The notes: a model not told the origin generated them from the letters alone. A stretch of DNA of 36,707 nucleotides from Candidatus Heimdallarchaeota archaeon (GCA_023135215.1 JAGLTP010000691.1:1-36707), one strand, 5' to 3'. Shown: positions 1 through 8,552, counted from the first letter of the stretch. Made by a program: numbers and translations.

Positions 1-84
1 TGCTTTTCTTTTCTTCCCTTTTTAAGTTCTTCTACATCACTATGCATTTAGATATATCAGAAAAAAAATGAAAAAAAAGAGATG
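1..84. other. Left-edge non-coding stretch
   Basis: An AT-rich stretch downstream of the coiled-coil gene, with T-runs near the edge that could terminate genes from either side. No gene is visible in the 84 nt. Confidence 0.3.
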
Positions 85-2328
85 TTATTTTATTTGGGTA
101 GATCTTCCTCTTCCAAAATCAGAAATCACTATGTAGGACACTAATTTTGCGAAATATGTAGATCTGCTAAGAATGCCAACAACTTCATTCGTTGCTTCAT
201 CTTGAGCAGCGATCAAAACTTCTTCATTTTCTCGTTCGACACCAATGAAGCGAGGCATTTCAACACCTGTTCCAGTATCCCTTAGTTTTCTTAATTCCAC
301 ATTAGCCTGGGCATCTGTTATAGTATTTATCCAATCTCTATCCATTTCTTCATCCAAACTAGTGATTATAGTGACTTTAGCTGTAGCAGGAAGTTGTTTT
401 ATAGATTCTGTTGGAATATATTCTATTTTAGGTACCATAAGTGTTACTCCTCTCTTAGTATCTTTTACAATTCTAGACACGTGATCTAAAACAGCTTCTA
501 ATCCTACAATTGAAGTTGTTTGAACTGGAGGAATTTGCGTTTCACTTGATGTAGCTTCTAAGGTTCTAAAATCGTTTTTCAATTTCATTGTTGCACTTAT
601 TAGATAGTTAGCTGTATCTGTTAATTTTCTTTCTGAATCTTCAATAAACTTAACAGAAGAGTCAACTTCCTCAATCAACTTACCAGAGACAAGCTCCTTA
701 CTCTCTCGTATTCCGTTCTTTGAACTATCAATTACATCTCTTGAGATATCCATCGCAGATTCTATTGTTGTTTGAAGATGATTGTTTAAACCAGAAACAA
801 CCTCGGAAATGGTTGATTGAAGTAGACTTTGAGATTCATCATATTTTTCATTAAGCTTTGTTTCAGTTTCCTGAGAGAGAAAATCTAATCTTTGTGCTAT
901 TTCACTCCAATTCTCTTTCAAAGATGACGATTCAGCATCAAGATCTTGAACAAGTGTAGTATTTAGTTGAGACGATAATTCTTTGAATTTGACTAATTGA
1001 GCTCGTATACTGTTGACAATCTCTTCTGTTGAAGCGGTAATTTGTTCAATTAAATTCTCCTCAAATCCACTGAAACGTGTTATTGCGTTTTCTTTGACTT
1101 CACTTATTTTTTCATTATATTCATTAATTGCAGTAGTATATTTCGCATCTAGTTTTTGAATGAATATATCTCTTTCACTAACTAAATTGTTCCTCTGACT
1201 CTGTTCTTTGTTTTCTAAGTCTGTGAATTTTAGGTTCATACTTTCTCTGATTTGAGAGACTGAGCTTGAAATTGCTTGGTTTTTCTGCTGCATTATCTCT
1301 TCTAATAAACTAACTTTAATTTGTGATACTTTCTCATTTAAAGCAGAGAGAGATTCCTTAATTTGAAGAGAAAGATCTTCTACTTTGCTATTCAAAACCA
1401 TATCAAGAGAATTGTTTAATTCAGCAAGAGAACCTGAAACAGTTTCTGAAATACCTTCGATTGTTTGTTCAGTGTCCCTAGTTATTTCAGTGGAATATCC
1501 AACATACTTTTCAGTTTGACTTCTGTTGAATGCTCTTACATCCATTTTTGTTGTATCTATATTTTGTTTAATTTGTGCGATTGTTGAATCTATGTCATTT
1601 AGGTACTGTTGATTCATTTCATCAAATTTCGGTTTTACTACTTGTGCCGTTGCTGATATTTTATCAATGGATGTTTGAGAATTTTCTGCTATCTCTGTAG
1701 TGAATGTTGTAAGATTCTCCTTGTTTTTTGCTTTAATATTGGAAACAGAAGAATCAATAGAAACTTTGGATTTGTTCAAGCTTTCAAGGCTATCCGTAAA
1801 TACGCTCTGCAATGTTGTTTGAACGTTTCTTCTATGATTATCTTGATCAGAGAGTATTTTGGATGAAAAAACTCCTATTTTCTCATCAATAGCTTCTGTT
1901 TGTTGTTGGTTTAAGGTTTGAATTGAAGAAGATGTTTGCGTTAACTTCTGATCTAATTCATCCTCTTTTCTCGATACTGATTCATTTAAGCTAACTGATA
2001 GATTATCTTTCAATTGATTAAACGTTTCTTTCTTTTCTTGGAGAAAAGATGTTGTCTGACCCAGAGTGCTTTTAACATTCTCACTTAGTTGATCGCTTGT
2101 AGTTCCCAAGTAGTCCAATGGGATTTTTCCGTAGTATTTCTTTACATATCCTTCCGAAGCACCAACTGCACCTTTATTCAATAGAGAATCTAATGCAACC
2201 TTAACCTTTGAAAAATGTAACTTGCTAAACTGTGTTATTTCAAAAGTAGTCAATTGCCCTCCACCTAAAAGAAGTTGGTAAACTTGTTTTTCTTCAGGAT
2301 TTAGTTGTAATCTTTCAATAAAAGACAT
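85..2328 (-). CDS. TrmB-type winged-helix protein with a giant coiled-coil insert
   Basis: The protein has 747 residues in three parts. Residues 1 to about 75 look like a TrmB-type winged helix. Residues about 76-600 are almost entirely heptad-rich coiled coil, rich in Ser, Gln, Glu and Lys, with no glycine-rich or hydrophobic membrane stretch. Residues about 605-747 form a compact alpha/beta domain resembling the C-terminal effector domain of TrmB-family regulators. TrmB proteins are usually 250-350 residues, so the 500-residue rod is the odd feature. The start ATG is preceded by a GGTGA Shine-Dalgarno site. The gene stands alone, divergent from the phosphoribosyltransferase. A role in transcription, chromosome organisation or a filament is possible; I do not know the function. 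The TrmB assignment is moderate and the coiled coil is certain. Confidence 0.7.
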   Translation of the reverse strand: MSFIERLQLNPEEKQVYQLLLGGGQLTTFEITQFSKLHFSKVKVALDSLLNKGAVGASEGYVKKYYGKIPLDYLGTTSDQLSENVKSTLGQTTSFLQEKKETFNQLKDNLSVSLNESVSRKEDELDQKLTQTSSSIQTLNQQQTEAIDEKIGVFSSKILSDQDNHRRNVQTTLQSVFTDSLESLNKSKVSIDSSVSNIKAKNKENLTTFTTEIAENSQTSIDKISATAQVVKPKFDEMNQQYLNDIDSTIAQIKQNIDTTKMDVRAFNRSQTEKYVGYSTEITRDTEQTIEGISETVSGSLAELNNSLDMVLNSKVEDLSLQIKESLSALNEKVSQIKVSLLEEIMQQKNQAISSSVSQIRESMNLKFTDLENKEQSQRNNLVSERDIFIQKLDAKYTTAINEYNEKISEVKENAITRFSGFEENLIEQITASTEEIVNSIRAQLVKFKELSSQLNTTLVQDLDAESSSLKENWSEIAQRLDFLSQETETKLNEKYDESQSLLQSTISEVVSGLNNHLQTTIESAMDISRDVIDSSKNGIRESKELVSGKLIEEVDSSVKFIEDSERKLTDTANYLISATMKLKNDFRTLEATSSETQIPPVQTTSIVGLEAVLDHVSRIVKDTKRGVTLMVPKIEYIPTESIKQLPATAKVTIITSLDEEMDRDWINTITDAQANVELRKLRDTGTGVEMPRFIGVERENEEVLIAAQDEATNEVVGILSRSTYFAKLVSYIVISDFGRGRSTQIK

Positions 2329-2458
2329 TTTTTCACCTATTTATTAATTCAAAATTCTAGGAGGATTTCAAATTATTAACCTTTTGTAAATAACAGCTCT
2401 TTAGCATCTTTAAGAATCTTTTTAACAAACGACAATTAAATCCCAGTTGTGGTTATTG

Positions 2459-3049
2459 ATGGTAGACTATGAAATCGTTTCATGGGATCAGAGTTACCAG
2501 ATGACGTTTTACTTATTTGAAAAAATCACTGATGATGAGTTTTTTCCAGATGTAATTGTTGGAATTGCTCGAGGAGGATGGATACCAGCCAGATTGTTAG
2601 CTGATTTTTACGGAAATAAGAGAACAGCGAACATTAAAATCGAATTCTATGATAATACTTCTAGAGTTTCTGATGACCCAATAATCACTCAAGAAATTTC
2701 AGAGGATGTTGAGAATAAAGTAGTACTTGTAGTAGATGATGTAGCAGATTCAGGAAAAAGTCTAATTGCAGCAGTGGAACATGTAAAGAACAAGAATCCT
2801 AAAGAGATTAGAACAGCAACTTTGTATTATAAAAAACATAGTATTCTCAAACCTGATTACTATATCAGAGAAACTCAATCCTGGGTAGTTTACCCTTGGG
2901 AATATGGTGAATTTGTTGCATATTTGTATAATCAAATGCGAGAGACTATGAATGTGAAAGAAATAAGTAAAAGATTAAAAGATATAGGAATCCCCCCATC
3001 TCTCGTAGAAGCTTATTTTTCTCTAATATTAAAACATGAAAATTATTAA
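2459..3049 (+). CDS. Phosphoribosyltransferase, archaeal PRTase family
   Basis: This is a type I phosphoribosyltransferase of about 196 residues. The PRPP-binding loop is visible as VVLVVDDVADSGKS at residues 88-101, and an upstream PDVIVGIARGG strand matches the family's early phosphate loop. Such enzymes transfer ribose-5-phosphate from PRPP to a base (hypoxanthine, guanine, xanthine or similar); the base cannot be read from the sequence. A C-terminal tail of about 45 residues after the core resembles a small helical hairpin. I chose the ATG at 2459 over an in-frame TTG at 2447 because a TATA-like TTTTTAAC near 2416 would start transcription around 2445. The gene overlaps, or nearly abuts, a small winged-helix gene downstream, which suggests co-expression and perhaps purine-linked regulation (inference). 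Confidence 0.8.
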   Translation: MVDYEIVSWDQSYQMTFYLFEKITDDEFFPDVIVGIARGGWIPARLLADFYGNKRTANIKIEFYDNTSRVSDDPIITQEISEDVENKVVLVVDDVADSGKSLIAAVEHVKNKNPKEIRTATLYYKKHSILKPDYYIRETQSWVVYPWEYGEFVAYLYNQMRETMNVKEISKRLKDIGIPPSLVEAYFSLILKHENY

Positions 3050-3056
3050 GAGGAGA
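3050..3056 (+). promoter_or_regulatory. Strong Shine-Dalgarno site that favours a TTG start
   Basis: GAGGAGA lies 6 nt before the in-frame TTG at 3063 and immediately after the stop codon of the phosphoribosyltransferase. It sits downstream of the alternative ATG at 3036, so it can only serve the TTG start. Confidence 0.6.
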
Positions 3057-3062
3057 TTTTCA

Positions 3063-3383
3063 TTGAACAAAGAAAAACCAGAAACTGACGCTGAATTGCC
3101 TGATGATGTTATAGATAGAGTGAATATAGGTGTCGTTGCAGTTTCCTTAAGTTTATACGAAGAAGGTATGAGTTTAGATGAGCTTATTGAAGTAACTGGA
3201 ATCAGAGAAGCAGATGTCAGAAAAAGCCTTGATTATTTAATGATTAACCGCATGGTTAGAAAGAAATTAAATCAGGAATCATATCATGTTTCCAACTTTA
3301 AAAAAATGCTTCAATTTCTTTTATCGTCTGGAATGATTTTTCCTCTCGGAGAACAGATTACAAAATCAAAAGACGAGAAATAA
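3063..3383 (+). CDS. Small winged-helix-like DNA-binding protein
   Basis: A hydrophilic protein of about 106 residues. Residues about 20-80 have the pattern of a winged helix (helix, then EEGMSLDELIEVTGI as the first half of a helix-turn-helix, then a recognition helix with SLDYLMINRMVRKK). I do not recognise a named family. The start is read as TTG at 3063 because of the GAGGAG site just before it; an upstream ATG at 3036 would add nine basic residues and overlap the preceding gene by 14 nt. The tight coupling to the phosphoribosyltransferase suggests a shared transcript and possibly a related regulatory role (inference). It converges with rfcL with a 4-nt gap. Confidence 0.6.
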   Translation: MNKEKPETDAELPDDVIDRVNIGVVAVSLSLYEEGMSLDELIEVTGIREADVRKSLDYLMINRMVRKKLNQESYHVSNFKKMLQFLLSSGMIFPLGEQITKSKDEK

Positions 3384-3387
3384 TATC

Positions 3388-4914
3388 CTATTTTTCCATA
3401 TATTTCTCTAAAGAAGCCTGAGAACTCTTTTTATTTTTATTCTTACTTTCCGGAATTTTATCTTTCTTTACTTTAGTTTCTTTTTTTTCCGAAGTAGTAG
3501 TTTCTTCTTGTTTCTTTTCTTTCGCAACAGTTTTCTTATCCTTAACTTGTGCTTTTGGTTTCTTAGTTTTACTCTTTTTAATGAAATCAAACACAGTCAT
3601 TTCTGTTTCCTTAGCTTTTGTCATCCATTGTTCAGCCATCTGAACATATTCTACCTCTTTATGTTTCATTATTTCCTTTATTAGCTTGTTTGAATCATTT
3701 GTAAGAAAACTTATGTTCTCTTCATCAAATTGAAGAAAGGCTGCTATCCCTCCAGCCATCTTAGGGTCTGAATTGAAAATAATTCTCAGATATGGATAAA
3801 TCTCCTTAACAAAAATCCTCTGAGAGCAATGTAAGTACCTAATACTTTTTTTTGCTATGGCATTGATCTTAGCATTCTTACCTCTAAGTCTCCCCATAAG
3901 TGCCCAATATCCAGGGAAGCCAAATTTTGTATATTTGAAAGGAGAGCTTTTGACTAGACCTACGGAGGATATAAATGTAAAGAAATATTTGAGAAATTTC
4001 CAATCTTGTTTTTTATAACAATGAGATAAATACATATCAGCTTCAGCGATTAACTCGTACATATTGAATAATTCTGTGTTTGTGCTTGCTTGTTTGTAAG
4101 CATGCTCGAAAACATACATCAGTAGTTCTCTATAATCAACATCAAGACCATCTATAGCTCTCTTTGCAGATTGATAATCGTTTGCCTGGAAAATATTAAT
4201 TAGAGCTGTATCTAAGCTCTTTTCTTGGTTTCGAGGAGAAAATGTTACTTCTTTGATACCCACAACAGATACACCCTCCAAATCATTAATAGCAGAACGA
4301 GCATCTCCCCCGCTATTCTCTGTTATTGCTAAGAGGATATCCTCACTAACACTCAAATTTTCTTTCTCTTTTATTAGTTTGAGAAGAGTGAGAATTTCTT
4401 CATCTTTCAGACTTTTGAACTCAATTACAAGCATATTTCGTTTTGCAGCTTTTAATGCTGACGCTGAAGGATCGTTTGCCGTACAAATAATTGGAGTTCT
4501 TGTCGCTTTTACAGCTCTTCCAAGTGCTTGACCTCCTCCCCTATCTGCATTTCCAAATAACCCATCAGCCTCATCTACAAGAATTAGTTTACGAACTCTT
4601 GCACCCTGTAGGACAGTTCCTTCAGTAGATGATTTGCCTACAAGCATCTCTACTGCTTTTTTATTTCTCTTATCGCTCGCATTTACTTCTACAAACTCAT
4701 AGTTGTATTTCTTGATTAGGTAGTAAACCACGCTTGTTTTACCTACACCTGCAGGACCAGCTAGCAATACAGCTTTCTTTCTTTGCTGATTCCATGTCTT
4801 TAACCAGTTTTCTAGTTTCCTTACTTCTTCCCTATTACCAACAAAATCCTTGAAAGTTTCAGGACGGTACTTCTCTACCCATGGAATAGTTTGGGTTTTA
4901 CTCTGCATTGCCAT
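3388..4914 (-). CDS. rfcL: Replication factor C large subunit (clamp loader)
   Basis: RfcL is the large AAA+ subunit of the archaeal clamp loader, which opens PCNA and loads it at primer-template junctions. Visible features: IPWVEKYRP near the N-terminus, Walker A GPAGVGKTS at residues 53-61, Walker B LILVDEADGLF, and sensor-1-like TANDPS. The last about 60 residues are a Lys/Glu-rich tail ending in QASLEKYMEK, where Q499-M506 fits a PCNA-interacting (PIP) motif. I place the start at the ATG at 4914 (508 residues, two residues before a second ATG); extending to 5055 would add 47 poorly family-like residues and run into the upstream membrane-protein gene. No intein is present, and no small-subunit gene is nearby. 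Confidence 0.95.
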   Translation of the reverse strand: MAMQSKTQTIPWVEKYRPETFKDFVGNREEVRKLENWLKTWNQQRKKAVLLAGPAGVGKTSVVYYLIKKYNYEFVEVNASDKRNKKAVEMLVGKSSTEGTVLQGARVRKLILVDEADGLFGNADRGGGQALGRAVKATRTPIICTANDPSASALKAAKRNMLVIEFKSLKDEEILTLLKLIKEKENLSVSEDILLAITENSGGDARSAINDLEGVSVVGIKEVTFSPRNQEKSLDTALINIFQANDYQSAKRAIDGLDVDYRELLMYVFEHAYKQASTNTELFNMYELIAEADMYLSHCYKKQDWKFLKYFFTFISSVGLVKSSPFKYTKFGFPGYWALMGRLRGKNAKINAIAKKSIRYLHCSQRIFVKEIYPYLRIIFNSDPKMAGGIAAFLQFDEENISFLTNDSNKLIKEIMKHKEVEYVQMAEQWMTKAKETEMTVFDFIKKSKTKKPKAQVKDKKTVAKEKKQEETTTSEKKETKVKKDKIPESKNKNKKSSQASLEKYMEK

Positions 4915-4975
4915 TACGTTCAAATACAATTTTTCTATTTCAATATAAAAAATGTGTGTCTGGAGAAATTTATGG

Positions 4976-5575
4976 TTACTCTTCTTCCTGATCTTTCGAT
5001 TTTTTTTCTTTTCTGAAGAGCATTTTACCCAAAATTCCCCCCGTAATTCCTCCAACTAATCCTATTATTGGTATGAAGATAAATGAACCCAGAACTAATG
5101 TTGCTAGAAATGTAACGATGAAAAGTGTGAAACCACTTAAACCTAAAAAGGATAAACCCATTGATGCTGTCATTGTTGCGAATATAAAATCAAGAAATAA
5201 GAAGGATAATATAGAAGACCATGCACCTGATCTAAGTCCTCCTCGAGAGGCTAATCCTCCAGCAAAAGAACCAACTAACCAGATGAATATTATAAGGATA
5301 TACATTCTTGGATTTCCAAATTGATTATCAATACTATACGAAGACAAAATATCTGGTAAAGGAATACCAATTTTCAAGAACATGTTTACTACTAGCAGCA
5401 TGAGTAAAATTACCCAAAAATGACCTCCTGTTCCATGGTCTGCCTTCATATTATCATTTAATGCGAGTAATTCTACCATATCTATAGTTGGCCAAATAAT
5501 ATAAAGTAACAGAACAACAACAGCAGTACATGTAATAAAACCAATAATTGATTTGAAGAATCTCTTAAGGAACAT
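4976..5575 (-). CDS. Multi-pass membrane protein of unknown function
   Basis: About 199 residues with five or so hydrophobic segments: near residues 7-28, 50-65, 90-110, about 117-145 (broken by glycines) and 147-185. The final segment is glycine-rich (GLVGGITGGILGKMLF), and a short charged KKSKDQEEE tail follows. The N-terminal FLKRFFK is positively charged, suggesting a cytoplasmic N-terminus. I do not recognise the family. The start is the ATG at 5575 rather than an in-frame TTG three codons upstream. It lies 61 nt upstream of rfcL on the same strand, so the two may share a transcript. Confidence 0.65.
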   Translation of the reverse strand: MFLKRFFKSIIGFITCTAVVVLLLYIIWPTIDMVELLALNDNMKADHGTGGHFWVILLMLLVVNMFLKIGIPLPDILSSYSIDNQFGNPRMYILIIFIWLVGSFAGGLASRGGLRSGAWSSILSFLFLDFIFATMTASMGLSFLGLSGFTLFIVTFLATLVLGSFIFIPIIGLVGGITGGILGKMLFRKEKKSKDQEEE

Positions 5576-5650
5576 GTAAATCAAGTAATTTTGTCAATGA
5601 AACTATTTAGATTTTTGCATTCACATTTTAGTCTTTAATGATCTAATTAA

Positions 5651-6409
5651 TTAGAAAATAATAGATAGACAGGTTAATGATGCCTGACATTTCTCGAATT
5701 CACTCATATTAAGAGTAATGACTTCGTATCCTGCAGATTTCACCATTTCATGCGTATTGGAGAATCTATTGGACATAACTACTGCATCTCCAATCGCTAA
5801 ACAATTAACAGAATAACTTTCTTCTTTTGGCACAATTAGCAAGCTCAAATTCTTAAGGAGAGGATGATTTCTATATTCCTCTGTTGTAATCATTGTTTCT
5901 TTACCAAGATATTTCATGTAGCTTTTCAAATGAACTATATCAGGATTCGTAATTGTATCAACTTTAACATCCAACCACTCCATCATCTGATTAACACCAT
6001 GATTGTTTGTCCGTTGAGTAATTCCGCATATTAATCTGTCAGGTAAATGAATTATATCGCCTCCTTCAATTGTAGCAGGAACAACGGCTCTTTTTACAGC
6101 AAGATGTTGTTTTAATACATCCTCTACATCAACATCTTCCCCTCTTCTACTTTCTTCCCCCATTCGGGTGATCAATGCTCTACTCTGATGGACAACAGCA
6201 TTGTCTTCGACAAAACATGAATCTGGAAAATCATTTTTTATTGGAAGCTCTATTATTTCCAGTCCTAATTCCGATAATGTTTTACAATATTTATTGTGTT
6301 GTTCTCTGGCTTTATGTATATCTACAGTGTGGTGTAAAGGGTGAGAAGATACGCATTCTTTGTAAGTGTCACTAGGTTTTCTTACTAAAGCTCTGGTTGG
6401 ATGTTTCAT
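5651..6409 (-). CDS. DDAH-like amidinohydrolase (dimethylarginine dimethylaminohydrolase family)
   Basis: A 252-residue amidinotransferase-superfamily protein closest to DDAH enzymes, which hydrolyse N-omega-methylated arginines (or arginine-like guanidines) to citrulline plus amine. The signature positions are visible: the acidic cluster FPDSCFVEDN at 61-70, EGGD at 115-118, the catalytic histidine H160 in IVHLKSYMKYLG, YSVNCLAIGD at 189-198, and the catalytic cysteine C247 in LTCLSI five residues before the end. Length matches single-domain DDAHs (about 250-255). The true substrate is unknown: arginine, methylarginine or another guanidine. It is divergent from the TIM-barrel gene across a 58-nt promoter region. 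Confidence 0.85.
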   Translation of the reverse strand: MKHPTRALVRKPSDTYKECVSSHPLHHTVDIHKAREQHNKYCKTLSELGLEIIELPIKNDFPDSCFVEDNAVVHQSRALITRMGEESRRGEDVDVEDVLKQHLAVKRAVVPATIEGGDIIHLPDRLICGITQRTNNHGVNQMMEWLDVKVDTITNPDIVHLKSYMKYLGKETMITTEEYRNHPLLKNLSLLIVPKEESYSVNCLAIGDAVVMSNRFSNTHEMVKSAGYEVITLNMSEFEKCQASLTCLSIIF

Positions 6410-6437
6410 TACTATTCATGTAATTCTAAGGGATTGG

Positions 6438-6448
6438 TTTATATATTT
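6438..6448 (+). promoter_or_regulatory. TATA box of the TIM-barrel gene
   Basis: TTTATATATTT is centred about 26 nt upstream of the ATG at 6468, the usual archaeal TATA-to-start-site distance. The mRNA is therefore predicted to be leaderless. This rules out the longer in-frame start at 6366, which lies upstream of the TATA box and inside the divergent gene. Confidence 0.65.
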
Positions 6449-6467
6449 CTCTTTATCAACAAAAAGC

Positions 6468-7295
6468 ATGGTGCTTATTGGTCAGACAGTACAAGCGTAT
6501 GAGGGGCTGGGATGTGAGCATTTAGTTCGATTTGCTAATCTTTTAGGTATAGAATCATGTGAAATTAATCCAAAAGGAACTAGTTTCAAGAACATTGATA
6601 AAATAATAAAAGCACTAGGGAAGATGAAAACAACTTATCATTTACCTGTAGCAGGTATTGAAGGATATGATTTTGCTTATCCTGACAAAGAGAAAGAGAT
6701 AGGAGATATAATAAAATTAATCAACAAACATTCTGATGACCTTCATCTCATTCTGGGGGTTTTTCATCCGGTTGAGGAAAGGGGTAATTTTGAAACCTTA
6801 GTTGAGAATCTAAAACAAGTGAACATAAAACTAGTTGTTGAGAACATTCAGAATTATTCTGATGAAGAGTTTGAAAATCTTTATGTGCAATTTAAGGATG
6901 AACTTGGGGATCAACTAAAAGGATGGCTGTTTGATGTTGCCCACTCTTTTTTGAGGAATGGGCTAGAGGATTATATGAACCTACTTGATAAAATGCCTTT
7001 TGATGAGCTTGAAGAAATACATTTATCTGATTGTACAAAAAATGAAGATTCACATTATTCCTTTGGAGCTGGTATTATGCCAATCGAAAATATCCTGCAA
7101 GAAATTAAACGAAGAAAGTTCAATAAAATAATAGTGAATGAGATTGATGCGTATCCCAGTGTATGGAGTACGATTGATTCGTATAGAAAAGTAGCTAAAT
7201 ATTTCAAGAAACCACTTTATGTGAAGGTTTCAACTAGAAAACTACTCATTAAACCTGTGATACAAAGACGACTAAAGAAAGCTAACATTGTTTAA
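6468..7295 (+). CDS. Sugar isomerase/epimerase-like TIM barrel (xylose isomerase-like, AP endonuclease 2 family)
   Basis: A protein of about 275 residues of the xylose-isomerase-like TIM-barrel family (sugar phosphate isomerases/epimerases and endonuclease IV). Candidate metal ligands sit on successive strands: H in GVFHPVEE, E in VVENIQN, D and H in WLFDVAHS, H in IHLSDCT, and E in IVNEIDAYP. These correspond to the family's metal site. Some members act on sugars, others on inositols or abasic DNA; the sequence does not decide. The last about 35 residues form a basic tail (KKPLYVKV, RRLKKANIV) beyond the barrel. The gene is monocistronic and converges with pcc1 with 29 nt between stops. Confidence 0.75.
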   Translation: MVLIGQTVQAYEGLGCEHLVRFANLLGIESCEINPKGTSFKNIDKIIKALGKMKTTYHLPVAGIEGYDFAYPDKEKEIGDIIKLINKHSDDLHLILGVFHPVEERGNFETLVENLKQVNIKLVVENIQNYSDEEFENLYVQFKDELGDQLKGWLFDVAHSFLRNGLEDYMNLLDKMPFDELEEIHLSDCTKNEDSHYSFGAGIMPIENILQEIKRRKFNKIIVNEIDAYPSVWSTIDSYRKVAKYFKKPLYVKVSTRKLLIKPVIQRRLKKANIV

Positions 7296-7324
7296 ATTGA
7301 GAAAGAAATAATAATTTCAAAATT

Positions 7325-7594
7325 CTAATCTGTTTCAATTTGATTAATGAGTTGAATTGAAAGATTGATCCATTTTAGATATGAATTTATTGCTGCCCTT
7401 GCTGAAATTGAATCCATTGCATCAATTTTTAATATTAAAACGTTCTCGTGAACTTCTAAACTAGTTATTACTCGGTCATTAGGATTATATTTAGATTCTA
7501 AATTCAAAGTTTCATATAGTAAATTGCTCATTTTTTCATTTTCCATCTTGAATTCAAAATCAATCTCAAGTCTCTTTATTTTAGAACTCTTCAT
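7325..7594 (-). CDS. pcc1: KEOPS complex subunit Pcc1
   Basis: An 89-residue Pcc1/CTAG-family protein. Pcc1 is the dimerisation subunit of KEOPS, which makes the N6-threonylcarbamoyl modification (t6A) of tRNA A37. Support: the beta-rich start RLEIDFEFKMENEKMSNLLYETL, a central strand VLILKIDAMDSISARAAINSYLKW and a final helix, the usual order with the diagnostic A/S-RAAINS-like helix. The ATG at 7594 is preferred over an in-frame GTG at 7606. It is the last gene of the exosome/ribosome operon, 22 nt after the Brix gene, a setting common for archaeal pcc1. A second Pcc1-like gene lies at 33460-33717. Confidence 0.8.
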   Translation of the reverse strand: MKSSKIKRLEIDFEFKMENEKMSNLLYETLNLESKYNPNDRVITSLEVHENVLILKIDAMDSISARAAINSYLKWINLSIQLINQIETD

Positions 7595-7616
7595 CTTTTT
7601 TCGCACTTTTTTACAA

Positions 7617-8177
7617 TTAAATCAATAAATCTTCAGGTTCTCTTGGTATTACTCTTATTTTCAATCTTGGGCCAACTTGTTTATTGAGACTATTGAGAAA
7701 TTCAATAAAAATAATCTTTTGTTCTTCGTCAATATAATCTGCGTACACTGTTACATACTCTTTTCCTTTGATTTTCTCAATATTCTCCTGAGTAATCCCT
7801 AACAATCTTCTAATTATATTCTCCTCTTCAGGATTCTTCAAAGAAGAGATTAGCACTGCAAAAGCTGGCTTCCTATTTCTCTGTTTTTGTTGATATTCTC
7901 TTGATAAAGTAATTCCCCTGATTTTAACAGCATAAGGAATTTCTTGTGGTTCTGTCTTCAAATCAAATATTCTCACGAAATTTGGATTCCCTTTAACAGA
8001 ATGAATGATAACAGCTGTTTCAAATCCTCTATTCTTCATCCCAGTGATACACATAAGAAGCTTAGAAGATCCTCTCACAACCCTCTGAGATTGAGGAACA
8101 ACGCCTATAATATCATGTACGAATGAACGAGTCTTGTTTGCTGGTGAACGTGAAGTAGTAAATCCAATTCTACTCAT
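7617..8177 (-). CDS. Brix-domain (Imp4-like) rRNA-processing protein
   Basis: A protein of about 186 residues with an archaeal Brix domain, a single-domain relative of eukaryotic Imp4/Brx1/Rpf proteins that bind rRNA during ribosome assembly. Typical elements: GFTTSRSPANKTRSFVHDI at the N-terminus (the family's [S/T]SR.p...r.f. motif), a central VVRGSSKLLMC segment (the TRGkk position), and a strand pattern with FVRIFDLKTEPQEIPYAVKIRGI. The ATG at 8177 is chosen over an in-frame TTG at 8189 because it places the motif at the usual distance. It lies between eL43 and pcc1 in the operon, 76 nt after the eL43 stop, so it could also have its own weak promoter. Confidence 0.85.
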   Translation of the reverse strand: MSRIGFTTSRSPANKTRSFVHDIIGVVPQSQRVVRGSSKLLMCITGMKNRGFETAVIIHSVKGNPNFVRIFDLKTEPQEIPYAVKIRGITLSREYQQKQRNRKPAFAVLISSLKNPEEENIIRRLLGITQENIEKIKGKEYVTVYADYIDEEQKIIFIEFLNSLNKQVGPRLKIRVIPREPEDLLI

Positions 8178-8253
8178 ATAATCAAACAAAAATTAACCAC
8201 AATTAAATGTAGGGATTGTAAACTATTTTAAAAATAATAAAAGAAAAGGAGTG

Positions 8254-8535
8254 TTATTCTTCATCCTTTAATCCTTCAGCTATACGTGTAACTCTACGTG
8301 TAATACTTCTTCCAGCACTAGTATTAGGTTCCCAAGCTCCCCCAGTAAGTTTTTCTCCACATTTTGAGCACTCCCAAATACCAAGACCAGATCGTTTCAA
8401 GGTTCGCATGTAACAAATTGGGCATTTGTAAATTGCTTTACTTTTTTCCTCTATTTCTCTGACTCTTTTTCTTATTGTACTACCATAACGAGCACCAAAT
8501 CGACCGGTGGAACCTACTTTCTTTGTTTTGCCCAT
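8254..8535 (-). CDS. rpl37ae: Ribosomal protein eL43 (L37Ae)
   Basis: A zinc-ribbon protein of the large ribosomal subunit, about 93 residues. It starts with GKTKKVGSTGRFGARYG, the family's typical opening, and has a CPIC...CSKC zinc ribbon with cysteines near residues 38, 41, 56 and 59. The ATG at 8535 is preceded by a GGTGAG Shine-Dalgarno site; the in-frame GTG at 8544 is part of that site and not a start. It is the fifth gene of the operon, 18 nt after the rrp42 stop. Confidence 0.95.
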   Translation of the reverse strand: MGKTKKVGSTGRFGARYGSTIRKRVREIEEKSKAIYKCPICYMRTLKRSGLGIWECSKCGEKLTGGAWEPNTSAGRSITRRVTRIAEGLKDEE

Positions 8536-8552
8536 TATTCTCACCTTTTTTC

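Noticed and set aside
4915..5055. N-terminal extension of RfcL to 5055.
   Set aside because: It would run into the membrane-protein gene and add a basic stretch before the conserved IPWVEKYRP start, so the ATG at 4914 is used.
6366..6467. Extended start of the TIM-barrel gene at 6366.
   Set aside because: The extension overlaps the divergent DDAH-like gene and contains the TATA box; the leaderless start at 6468 fits.
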